64,000 bases of DNA. Source: Plasmodium brasilianum (taxonomy: Eukaryota; Apicomplexa; Aconoidasida; Haemosporida; Plasmodiidae). This document shows, in pieces, positions 48,301-59,377 of the stretch. How positions within the stretch are numbered: the stretch's first letter is position 1; each line of letters starts with the position of its first letter. The translations under genes were made by a program, and so were the position numbers. Below the pieces are notes generated by a model. It was not told the origin of the DNA. It did no database searches and worked only from the letters and a program-made list of their open reading frames with translations. The DNA lies in the NCBI RefSeq assembly GCF_023973825.1, contig NC_090123.1, positions 1,719,501 to 1,783,500 on the forward strand, written 5' to 3'.

Positions 48301-49833
48301 CTCTATTATTATGACATTTTCAATAATGAACTTTTCAATAATAGGAAAAACATTATGAAGAAATTTCTGCAACTTATTTGATTTCATTATTTCTTCTTTT
48401 TTTTTTTTTAAAAAATCTATGTTATATTGAACACCTAAATTTTTGTAAACTGTCTTGTATGTCTGGCAACTTTTTTCTCTAAGTATAATCGAGTTTTTGG
48501 AGCAAAAGTCTAACGTTCTTTCTTGCACGGTAGAATTAGGCTGATAAAAATGAACAAAAAGTTAAGCATTTGAGAGTGGGCAAAGGGGGGAGTAACATTA
48601 ATATTGCATGAAAACACATGTACGTATATGTGTATGGGTATTTTTTTTAAATTGTTCTGTCCATTTAGTCATAATAATTATTATTATTTTATTTTTTATT
48701 TTTTATTATTTTTATTTTATTTTATTTTTTTTTTTTTCTTCTCTATGCTATACTGTTGTATTATCTTTAATCGATATGGAATTATCATAGTCCGTGAACT
48801 CATATTTTACTTCTTTTTTTTTCTTTTTACTAATATATATGTATTTTTTAAATTTTTTCCTATTTTCAGTGACATTTGTTGAATTTATTTCCTTTTCAAT
48901 TTCTTCTTCATATAATGAAATATAATTTTTTGGTTTTATGAAAATGCAACTTAGTTCTTCTTTGTCTTCAGAATTTTCCACGGGGCAATTTACTCTATCA
49001 TTTTGATCAGAACCATCAGTGGAATTTTTATTTTTCTGAAACAGAGAGTATAAATTAAATATGATTCAAGGAGTAACATAAATACAGAAAAATGAACCAT
49101 AAATTAGACAACAAAAAATATATTACACACCTTTAGGAAATAAGAAAATATTTCTTCGTCGACAACTAAAGCATGATTTTTCTTGTAATATATTTGAATG
49201 TTTTTAAAAATTAATACATCATCCAGTTTGTATTTCTTAAAAAATGAAAGAAGGAGACTAATTATATCCGTGCATTTTTGAACGAATGCCACAATTGGGG
49301 GGGAATAAGAGGGGACTAATTTATTTATAATAAAGTATGCATATTGAAGTAGATACATAAATTTGCACAAAAATGAGAAAAAAAAGTAAGTGCCCCAATA
49401 TATGTAAAAATATTACATACATATACCCACACATGTAACATGTATATGCGAACATGAATCTGCATTTATACAGTTAACGAGTTCTTGATTAACAAATATT
49501 CTTCTGAGCCTAGGTATTTTTGAGCGAGAGTGAAAAGATAATTTTTATTTATAACGACAGCATTGGAATCATTAAATATTAAGCTGCTCATTTCATCTAC
49601 TAAATCTATCCCCACTACATTATTTACATCTTTTTCCAGATCTATATTTACTCTACTAAAATATAGGAAAATATTAATTTAAAATAAAAAGTGGATTTGA
49701 TGGAAAGAAGTAAAAAATGTAAGTAGCAACTACTAGAATTTTTACGCTGAGATTTGCGTTATGTAACTAGGTTGAATTTATATTTGTGATGCTTCTTTTT
49801 CAATTATCCTATTTTTTTATCCTTCCACTTCTT

Positions 49834-49883
<50 letters not shown>

Positions 49884-50369
49884 GCTGTTACTACTACTAG
49901 TGCTTTTACTACTATTTGTGTTATATATTTTTTTTTCTTTGTATATATTTTAAATTTCCATCAAAATTTACCTTATTAACGAATTAACATTTTTATGATG
50001 GCCTTTTACTTCAGACAAATTTTCCTTTTCCTTGTTTAATACAGTTATATCAAACGGTGTGTTATTTTTTAAAGGATAATTTTTTTTATCATTACCAATA
50101 ATTTTTGTTTTTGAATCATTTTCATTTCTTTTTTTAGTATCATTAGCTATTTTCTTTTTTTCTTCATTTTCTTTTTCGTTTTTCTTTTTCATATCATTTT
50201 CATTCTTATTTTTTGATTCTATTTTATCTTTAACACCTAATGTTAATTTTTTTTTTGTTACATCATTTTTTTTCTTTATATGTTCTTTCTCTCTATGTTC
50301 AGCCTTGTCACTGTCTTTTTTTTTTTTTTGTTTTTTTTTTTCCATAGGAATATTATTTTTGTTGTTCAT
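44339..50369 (-). CDS. Axonemal dynein intermediate chain, WDR63/IC140-like, 15 exons
   Basis: I built 15 exons that close in phase to 917 residues: 49972-50369, 49479-49655, 49131-49257, 48754-49035, 48022-48540, 47765-47833, 47541-47601, 47239-47406, 46973-47119, 46374-46453, 45996-46129, 45445-45752, 44989-45080, 44769-44861, 44339-44437. The N terminus is Lys-rich. SNKLQKFLHNVFPIIEKF resembles the segment before the propeller in WDR63/IC140 of inner-arm dynein. The WD propeller shows DSYILVWSYTN, VIAGCSNGLLVIWKL, VDGTILIWDATN, YLWKENEEHPLY, INGHIEIWNLL and IIIGDSSGCVFVYEM, in the order typical of dynein intermediate chains. The likely role is in the male gamete flagellum. Exons 2, 3 and 10 have the least certain ends. 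Confidence 0.82.
49833..49882. repeat. CTA trinucleotide repeat in a dynein-gene intron
   Basis: About 17 tandem CTA triplets lie in the first intron of the dynein intermediate chain gene (49656-49971). It is non-coding in this model. Confidence 0.9.
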
Positions 50370-50907
50370 GATTTTTCACAACGTTTTATAGCAGTGTTAA
50401 ATTTATAATACGTTCCTTAAATTGTACAAGGTTTTAAAATAATTCAATAAAAGTTTAACGAAATTATTATTTTAAGCTTTTTTACTTGTTAGATGTGACC
50501 AAAAAAAATGAAAAATAACACTATAAAAATCGAAATTAAAATGAGTAGACATCCATATATATATATAAAATTTTCATTGGGATGTGAAAATGAACGTTTA
50601 CATTTACGTAAAAATTAAAACATACATTAATAAAAGAGGAGAAAAAGAATAATAAAATAATAATGCAAAACTATATAAGATTAGCCTGCTGTGTGCACGT
50701 GTTTTGTGGCAATCGACAAGATAAGAAAAAAAAAATTTTTTTTTGAGATAAAGTACATATATATATATAGCACTTATTCACATATTCTAATTAACACATA
50801 TATTCATACTTTTTCTACATAATAAAGAAGTAGCCTACTCACTACGGAAAGGTAATATTTTATTGCAATATATAAGAAATATAAATGTTCAAAAATGGCA
50901 ATCTTTT

Positions 50908-52434
50908 TTACTTTGTTTCTACGAAATCCTGTTCCATAATCGTTAAAAGATTATCAATGTTTTTTCTATTAATTAATAATCTATTTTTATTATCACTTAA
51001 TTTTCTTTCAGTATATAGCCTAGTATTGTTTTCCTTAGAAGCTTTATGTAGCACGTAAAGACCGTATACGCTCACCTTGAAAAGAAAAAAATGGAAAAGT
51101 TATTACCTAAACCACAAGTGTTTCTTTGAATATTTCATCTTGTATACATTCGTCTATTCATTCATGCTTATGCGAATAAAACATGCAAGTATATATATTC
51201 ATAAATGCAAATATAAATATATGCGTTCGTACGAAAGTAATATATTCGTGCATACAAACATATTTTTAATTATGTTTGTATTTTCATTATACGCGTCTTT
51301 AGTTATTTTCATTTTTTCAATGTATTTTTTTTTCAAAACCAAATATAAAGCAGAATGGGTAACAGAGCCAATAGCAAAAAAAAAACCCGTTAAAAATAAA
51401 CCGAGAATTTCTTTATTTTTATACTTTTTTGAACTTTTTTCGGTTAATATCTAAAAACGTAAGAATACAAATATAAGGAATGTAAAAATAATTTAATATT
51501 TTCTAATTCTTTCGCTAACATGAGATATATCAAAGGGTTCGTTCGTAAATTGGTGAATGTGTAAATGCAAAAATTAACAAATGGGTAAATAAGCAAATAA
51601 GTGAGTAAACTGAAAAATGAGTAAATAAATAAAACGTCGCGTGATGCAATAATTTGTACTTTTATTTTTTCTTCCGTCAAACGCGTTTTATCAGTTAGCA
51701 AAACATTTAACTCATCAATTATTTTTTGAATTTTCGCTTTCCTTTCTTTATTTAAAGATTTACAATTATTATTGATTAACTAAGGTATAAAAAAAAAAAA
51801 AAAAAAATTAACAAAAGGATAAAAAGTAATTTATAATAAAATTCATATTAGAAATTGACTATAGATGTGAATATTTTATCATTACGAAATTTGATATAAT
51901 ATAAAAAATGTGTAGCTTTTATTTTAATTATGATTCATGAGCTTTCTTTTTAGTAAAGAATGTGCAGCAATTAATTTTTTCCTCATGGAAGAAATCCGTT
52001 CCGCGTACATGTGTGCATATATATATATGAATATATTAAGCTGATTTAACTTTTCCTATATGGAAGCATATATATTTTCATATTTTTCACATACACATAT
52101 ATATAAATATATATATATATGTATATTTAAACCCGTGGAAAACAAATATGGTTAAAATGTTTACTTCTTGCAGTAAATACAGAGAACCACGATCTAATTT
52201 ATTTTTTGCTTTTCTGATTGTGTCAATTATTACTTGCTGTGAAGCATATTTTTTTTCTATGAGATGCGTATTACACTTTTTCGGCGAAAAAATATGGTTC
52301 ACATTGTTTAATTTGTTAAGGTACTTCACATTTTTAAAAAAAGCTAAGGATGGTGAATAAAATAATTTATTCACAAAATAATTATCAAATATTTTTACAT
52401 TATTACGCGAAAAAAAATGAGTTTTTAAATGCAT
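50908..52434 (-). CDS. Conserved-looking membrane protein of unknown function, 4 exons
   Basis: Exons 52165-52434, 51660-51779, 51256-51450 and 50908-51075 close in phase to 250 residues; the 3' end of exon 3 is the least certain. The first ~40 residues are basic and aromatic (MHLKTHFFSRNNVKIFDNYF), which could target a mitochondrion. Exon 2 codes for a charged helix (KERKAKIQKIIDELNVLL) of coiled-coil type. Exon 3 codes for one clear membrane helix (GLFLTGFFFAIGSVTHSALY). The C-terminal 56 residues are hydrophilic and end in EQDFVETK. I do not recognise the family. The start is 992 bp from that of the divergent 118-aa gene. Confidence 0.65.
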
Positions 52435-53425
52435 TTTCTTTTTTTTTTTCCTTTTTTGTGTAATATCTTTTATATAAACAAAAGATTTGTTAAGATATTT
52501 TGAAATTACAAAATTTTAAAGTGAAACTTAGTTCTTATCTGAATGTTGCATTTTATATAGTATTAATGAAGTAAAAAAAAAAAATATATATATATATATA
52601 TATATTACAAAAATTTATATATACATATTTATAAATATAATTCATAAATGTATAAGTAAAAATAATTATACATAAATAAATAAATCAATGTTTTTTAATT
52701 AATATTTGTATTATCTTGATTATAGCTATATTTTCATTTTTATTTTTTTCTAATGCTATTTTTAAAATATTAAAAAAAAAATTTCCTTATAATATTCAAT
52801 GCACATACATGAATAATTATATGCATATGAGCATAGGTAAGTTTAAAAGATACATAATATATTTTTACATATATATGAAGTTTTATGTAGTTCTTTTTTT
52901 TCAAAAAAATATCGTGTATAACTTTATTATTAATTTTTATTCTTATATTATTCTTATTAAAAGAATTCAATATATAAATATCATAACGATTTATTTTATA
53001 TATTTACGTAGTTCACATATATAAGTATATGTATATATGTACATAAATATAAAAAAAAGATATTTTTTTTTTATATAAGTTTTTATTTAAAAAAAATATT
53101 TTTAAATATATATATTGTTATCTTTCAATAAAAAAAAAATGTGAGCTTATTTTTATTTCTAATTATCTAAAATATAAATTATACGAGATTCACTTATATT
53201 TTTATAACTTTAATAAGAAACATTTTTTATTTTTAAACTTTAATATAAAGATTAATTATAAAAATTTTTTATATTACAATAAAAAAGAAAAAAAAAGCAC
53301 AAAAAGGAATAAAATAAGAAAATAATAAAATATAAGTACTAAAAGGAAAGAAGTAATATAAATAAAAAGAAAATCATTTTAATTGATACTTGCAAAATAT
53401 TTTAATATTCTTAAGATACTAAAAA
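52435..53425. other. Divergent spacer between two small membrane-protein genes
   Basis: About 1 kb, extremely A+T-rich, with TA runs (52583-52606) and no supported gene. It probably works as a shared promoter region. Confidence 0.5.
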
Positions 53426-54581
53426 ATGGGGTCACATATTCAACCATCGAGATTTTTAGATAGTAATGATTTTAATTTTTTAAAAGAAAAAATACCAATA
53501 ATTTAAAGATGCTTAAAATGTATAATGTTATATATGTATTACTTGAAGTAAAATACTTATATATATGATGAAATGCTGATTATTACATTTGACCATATTC
53601 AATATAATATTCTGCTTATCCTTATACGTTTTTCTCTCAATTATGTGCTTATATGTATATATATATGTATATACTTATGTACATTGCACGATTTTATATA
53701 TAATATTTTTCACAAAACTGTGTATATATATTATTGTGCTAATGTACGCATATGATTTATGTAAAGTTATGTAGATAGTTTTGCGCAGAGTGAACATAAA
53801 ACTATAATATTTTATGAATACCAATATATACATATAATATTTATACATATGCATTTTTGAACATCTTTTCTATTACAGGTGCTGTATTATCCTTGTTTGC
53901 TATGATGATTTCGGCATCCTTCCTTTATATGTTTTCGGAATTTTATACGTTATCTATAGAACAGAAATTACTAAACAATAAAATAAGTATGGTATTAACG
54001 CGTTTATTTCCTTTTAAAGTAAGATGTTTGGAAAATAAGGAAACAAAAATTTGCTAAGGTGTATATGTATATGTTTATAAATTTTGCTTAATTGTTTATA
54101 TATATTCCAAATTTTAAAATAAGAAAATTCATCATATTTTTTTTTTTCGTTCTAGGCTAATTTTGAATACAACTTGACGCACATATTGCTCCTAACCATA
54201 TGCATAATTATTCTTAGTCTAAAGTAAAACAAAAACAAAAAGAACGTATAAAATTATTGCAAAGAAGAACGTGTTAATAAAAATTATAATTAATTGTAGT
54301 GATATATATATATATATATATATGTTTATATGAATGGTTAACGCGTTCTTCGTACAAACTTTTTTATATAATACTATTGTTAGTTTTTAATTTTACATAG
54401 TTAAAATGTATGCATGAAGAGCATTTGTTTTTCCCGCCTCCTTATTTTTGTTTTTGTTTATTCTTGTAGACCTGATTATAGCTTTTACTGCAAGCTTATT
54501 GCAAAGGAATGTAAAAGATTCCAAGGTAAAGAAGAATCACACAAGAGTGATGACTCCGATCGAATTCAAAAGAAAAAGTAA
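53426..54581 (+). CDS. 118-aa two-TM protein of unknown function, 4 exons
   Basis: Exons 53426-53462, 53879-54018, 54156-54223 and 54470-54581 close in phase from ATG to TAA. The protein has two hydrophobic helices (AVLSLFAMMISASFLYMF and HILLLTICIIILSL), separated by about 40 residues, and a hydrophilic Lys/Asp/Ser tail. The length and layout suit a small ER or mitochondrial membrane protein. I see no signature that names a family. Each intron has a GT donor and a T-rich acceptor (TTACAG, TTCTAG, CTTGTAG). The first exon codes for only 12 residues, so gene finders could miss it. Confidence 0.6.
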
Positions 54582-55096
54582 ATATTAAATAATGTAAGTA
54601 AGGAAATGCAGGGGAATACACATATAAGTTTATGTACATTTATATATATATTTACACATATATGTATGTGCATATATAATTATTATATATTTTTCCAAAA
54701 TATGTGTTTTGAATTTTTGCTCTTATTTTTTTAAGTTGATTGGGAAAAAACAAAGCAACAACACAAAAAAAAAAAAAAAAAAATATAAAATAAATAAATA
54801 AGAAAATAAGTGTGGGGAGTAAAACAGATGATATATAATTGATTAGAAAAAATATTTTAATATTTATTTTTTTTTAATGAGAAAAAATAAAAATTTTATA
54901 AATTATATATACAAGTGATTATTTTATATATTTTTTTAAATTTATGCTTAAGTAGAAACGTCAAATTTAAATATAAACTATAATAATAAATATAAAAAAA
55001 TATCCTCAAAATTTCGTGATAAAATTAAGCACAAAAAAAAAAAGATAAAAAAAAGCAGGAATATGGAATAAATGATAAAGTATTTCTGTAAGAGTT
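54582..55096. other. Convergent spacer upstream of the Rab escort gene's 3' end
   Basis: About 500 bp of A+T-rich sequence with an A run at 54767-54782. It should hold two 3' UTRs. Nothing else is recognised. Confidence 0.5.
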
Positions 55097-56510
55097 TTAA
55101 GAACTGTTATGTGCAGTTCGATTATTAAAAAATGTTTTTATTACGTCGGTATATGTATCATATATTGTTTGTCCATGGTGTGACTGAAAAAAAGTATTAT
55201 GAATTTTATTAATAATATAAAAAAACATAGAAATATCTTCAATTAGGGGATAAATGGGGTAATTGTGGATGTCATTTGTAAAAAGTAAGTTGCAAATGTT
55301 TTTATTTTCGTCTATCCCTATAAGTTGGTTGCTGTAAGAAAGATTACAATTGTTATTTCGCTCATGTATGTTTGCATCTTTGTTTTCGTTGGTTTTGTTT
55401 GTAGTTTCAGATATGTCACTATTGTTATTACAATTAACCTTTCTTTTATTTACTTCATTTTTTTGATTTTCACACATCTCTTGTTTTTGTTCTAGTTTTT
55501 GTTTTTGATTTTGTTCCTTAAGCTTTTTTATATTTTCAAATATTTTTCTATAGTTCTGTACATTTTGATTAATTAATTTGATAGTATCTTTTCTGTACAC
55601 TACTGGTTTATATTCATAATATGCATAATAAATGATTCCTTCGTTTGTTAGTAAGTCATTGAAGGCTTTTATAGAGGATTGCCTTTTTGTCTCATTAAAT
55701 TGTGCTTGTTTTCGTTCATTCCCTCCATCCTGTTTTGGGCCATTTTTAATACTTTCCTTTTGGAGCTTCATATTTATCACTTCACTTTTCAGGTCATTCT
55801 TCTGGTTGTTTTTCTGATTGTTTTCCTCATTTTCGGTTTCCCTCACTTTGATTACTTCTTCTTTGCTAATAATATTTTGTGTCTTCTGCGTGCTAAAGAA
55901 GTCCGCGATTTTGTTCAGAATTTGTTCATCAAATGGGATTTTAACGGGTAAGTATGAGTCAACAGATGTATTACTAATAAATCTATGTTTTTTAACAAAT
56001 AATTTTAAGACATTAAAGAGTAACATGAAATTTAAAGGCTTCTGATTTTTCGTATCCTCATTTTTTCCATTATTTGAAATGTTAGAAGCTTGGTTTTGCT
56101 TTTTTTCTATTTCTAAATATGTAAAGTACGTTAAAAAAAAACCCAAGGGACAAGAACCACTACTGTGATCTAGTTGTAATATATGTACCGAGCAATTCAT
56201 GTTATAGAACTCTTTTTTTTTTTGTCCTCCTTCTTTTTCTTGTTGTTGCTCCATTTTTGGTTGTTTGTGTATGTAAAAGGAGAGGCCATTTTTTCCAATA
56301 AGTGAGTAAGTACTTAAGACGACTAACCTATTAGTTTTAATTTGTATTTTTTCTTTTCTAGGAGCTTTGTTACTTTTATTTTTGCAAAAAAGGTACTTTT
56401 TCATTTCGTAGAAATTTATATTGGATCCGGACGATATAACAAAATTGGGTCTAATTATATGGCCATTATCTAAGACGATTTCTTTTATTTTTGATGATGT
56501 GTGAAAGGAA

Positions 56511-56545
<35 letters not shown>

Positions 56546-57859
56546 CTCAATTCTTCCAACATTGTTAATGTAAAAATCAGAAAGTATAATATTTTTTATT
56601 TTTCTATTAATCATATATATAGAATTATTTAAACTGGCTACTCTTGATATTGCATATATAATATCATTTAAACCATAAGATGGGTAAATAAAAGCATTTT
56701 CAAACAGATTTTGTAATTTAAATTTATTTAAAGAATTTACTAAAATGTGTAAGCGTTGTAAAAACTCCCCTTTATTCATAACAAACATTTTATCCTTTGT
56801 ATAACCACTCAAGTAGTACTGCGAGATGCTTCTATCATTTCTATATCCTAATTCTAAATCAAATAAACCAATCCCGTAAATGATATAATCAGTTATTTTA
56901 TCATTAATGTTATATGATTTCAAAAATTCACAAATGCTGACATTCAAGCATTTTTCTTCTATTTGCTCTTCATGTTGAAATGGTTCCTTTTTATTACATA
57001 CATTTTTCCCTTTTTCATAGATGTAATTATCTGCGGTATTCCTTATTATTTTACTTGATACGGATTCATTATTTTGCAGCAAAAATTCTTGTTGAGTTAC
57101 ATTTGCCTTTTTTACAAAATTATAGTTAGAAAAATTCGAAAACGTGTAATTCTTATCATGAACAATGTTTTTATATATAAAATTCATAATCATTCTTTTT
57201 TCACTAAGATTTAAATTATTGTCTAAAAAAACTTGTGATCTGTTTAGAGGAATTTTTAGCAAAATTAGATTATCTTCTTTTTCATCATCTATCGTAGAAA
57301 GACTATGGACACATGTTTCATTCATATTTTCTACCGTTTTATTTTTATGTTTTTCTTTTTGAGTATTACTAACTTGTGTTTTTTCTGAATTAGTGATAAT
57401 TGTTTGGTTTGTGTTGTCCTTTTTAGATGTTAAATAGAAGTGCTGTATTCCTACAAAATTGACATATGTATGGGCATTTAGGCTAACTAGCAAACTGACA
57501 ATATTACTTTCATTGTATAATATCTTTGGGTTTAAGTCAATATTAAATTTATTATTATTTAATTGAAAATAATTTTGAATTATTTCTTCCATCAGTTTTT
57601 TTTTTTCCCCGCCCACCTCATCCTGTATGTTTGATGAAAAAGGCAAATATTCTTCGTAAAAGTTTTCAAGGTTTACTTTCTGTTCCTGAAATTGATTAAA
57701 ATTTAGAGAACAGTTAACGTCACCATAGTAATTATTTTTGTCAATATTTATTACTTTGTAATTATTGATGGAAAAATAGGAAGAAAGTAAACTATTCAAC
57801 AAACTCGTACCACATATTAAAATATCGCAGTTGAAAGTTGTGATTTCTCTATCTTCCAT
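55097..57859 (-). CDS. Rab escort protein (component A of Rab geranylgeranyl transferase)
   Basis: GDI/CHM-family protein that presents Rab GTPases for prenylation. The frame is intact, 920 residues, longer than the ~650 of human CHM because of low-complexity inserts. The N-terminal dinucleotide-binding-like fold is clear: CDILICGTSLLNSLLSSYFS (residues 10-29) and VINIDKNNYYGDVNCSLNF. The third family block is present as FIYPSYGLNDIIYAISRVAS (about residues 385-405), preceded by YIIYGIGLFDLELGY. Asn/Lys/Glu/Gln-rich inserts lie at about 130-190, 440-460 and 690-870. The large size and GTSLL in place of GTGLxE fit an escort protein rather than a true GDI, which is about 450 residues and lacks inserts. 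Confidence 0.88.
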
Positions 57860-57910
57860 TTAGCATAAATGGAAAGTTTGACCGTACTAGAAAAATTAAA
57901 AAAAAAAAAA

Positions 57911-58138
57911 TCAAAATAAAGAGAACGAATCAAAATAGAGAGAACGAATCAAAATAAAGAGAACGAATCAAAATAGAGAGAACGAATCAAAATAAAGAGA
58001 ACGAATCAAAATAGAGAGAACGAATCAAAATAGAGAGAACGAATCAAAATAGAGAGAACGAATCAAAATAGAGAGAACGAATCAAAATAGAGAGAACGAA
58101 TCAAAATAGAGAGAACGAATCAAAATAAAGAGAATGAA
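57911..58138. repeat. 19-bp minisatellite, 12 copies, upstream of the Rab escort gene
   Basis: Twelve head-to-tail copies of TCAAAATAGAGAGAACGAA occupy exactly 228 bp. They differ mainly at one site (ATAGAG versus ATAAAG). The array starts about 50 bp upstream of the Rab escort start codon (minus strand), so it lies in its 5' UTR or promoter. Confidence 0.95.
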
Positions 58139-58736
58139 TAAAAATAAACGAAGTGAAGCAAATTATATGGAGAAAGATGTAAAAAATAATCAAAATGACG
58201 TAAAACAAAACAAAATGCGGTAAAATAAAGCATTATATTGGACAAATTAATTCTCTATACAGTAACATGTAAAACGTATATTTATAATTTTTTTTTTTTT
58301 TTAAATGTGTATCATAAGGAGAAAAAGGTTATGACGTATAATGAAATTAATTTAAATTGAGCATTTTTTCTTATTTTGTATTTTCATTCCATATGTATAT
58401 ATTTATGTATGCAAATGACCAGTGCACGCGTTACATCACCAATTATCGTTATATTTTTATTATGAAGCCAATAAATAATATGTTCTTTTCTGATATCATA
58501 AAATTCTCACGTTGTTTATTCATGAACTTGCTACTATTTTTTTTTTATTTATTTATAAGCGTTCATTGTTTTTATTTAAAAATATAATATCAAAAAAAAA
58601 AAAAATTAAATTTGGTAAAAAAAACATTTTCAGAGGATACACAAACTAAATATATTTCAGATGTATTTTTCTTCACATTAAATAATTTTATGTATAAAAA
58701 CATACTATTTTCGTTGTATAAAAATATCAAAAGAAC

Positions 58737-59235
58737 ATGCTCATTTCTTTAAATTCAACTTTTTTAAAATGTATCAGACGGAATTTCTTAACACTTAATG
58801 GTAAGAAACGAAAGAAAAAACAAACAATTACATTAATTTTTTAAAAAACTAACAGAAAGGAAGACACTGATAATTTTATTTACATTTATTATATACTTAT
58901 ATGTACATTAACGGATGTTTTTTAAGTACGTATATTATGTTTATAGATATATATCGATATTGATTATCCGATTAAAGGGATGTTTACTTCTCTTTTACGT
59001 ACAATAAATTGTTTATAGTATTTTTTCTTAATATATTAACACTTTATATAAAAATATATATTATAAGATATATATGAAATTATATTACTATAGCATTATT
59101 TACTTTGTTTTTAATTTTTAAGGCGTTTTGTACGCAAAAAGAACGTGGCAAACAAATATGAAAAGGAAAACATACAGATCAAAAAAGAGGAAAAAGTTTA
59201 TAAGATTGGGAGAAACACTTATTAGGATTCAATAA
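58737..59235 (+). CDS. 58-aa very basic protein, 2 exons, probably organellar
   Basis: Exon 58737-58800 ends in a GTAAGA donor and exon 59123-59235 follows a TTTTTAAG acceptor. Together they close in phase to 58 residues. The first 30 residues (LISLNSTFLKCIRRNFLTLN) look like a mitochondrial targeting helix. The second half is extremely basic (MKRKTYRSKKRKKFIRLGE), as in tiny organellar ribosomal proteins such as bL34, but the match is not enough to name it. The second exon is less A+T-rich than its flanks. No single open frame spans it, so it is easily overlooked. Confidence 0.5.
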
Positions 59236-59377
59236 AAAATTAGTTACATCCTTTTTTCACGTTTTTCATTATTTTTTTTTTTTTTTGTTATTTAATCTTT
59301 TTTTCGTTCCATACTAATTGTGCAAATTTTTTCAATTGCATTTTGTTTACTGCTTTTTATAACTCAAAACAATGTGT

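Noticed and set aside
51077..51454. 125-aa plus-strand frame
   Set aside because: It overlaps, on the other strand, exon 3 and flanking introns of the 50908-52434 gene, whose four exons close in phase and give a more protein-like product.
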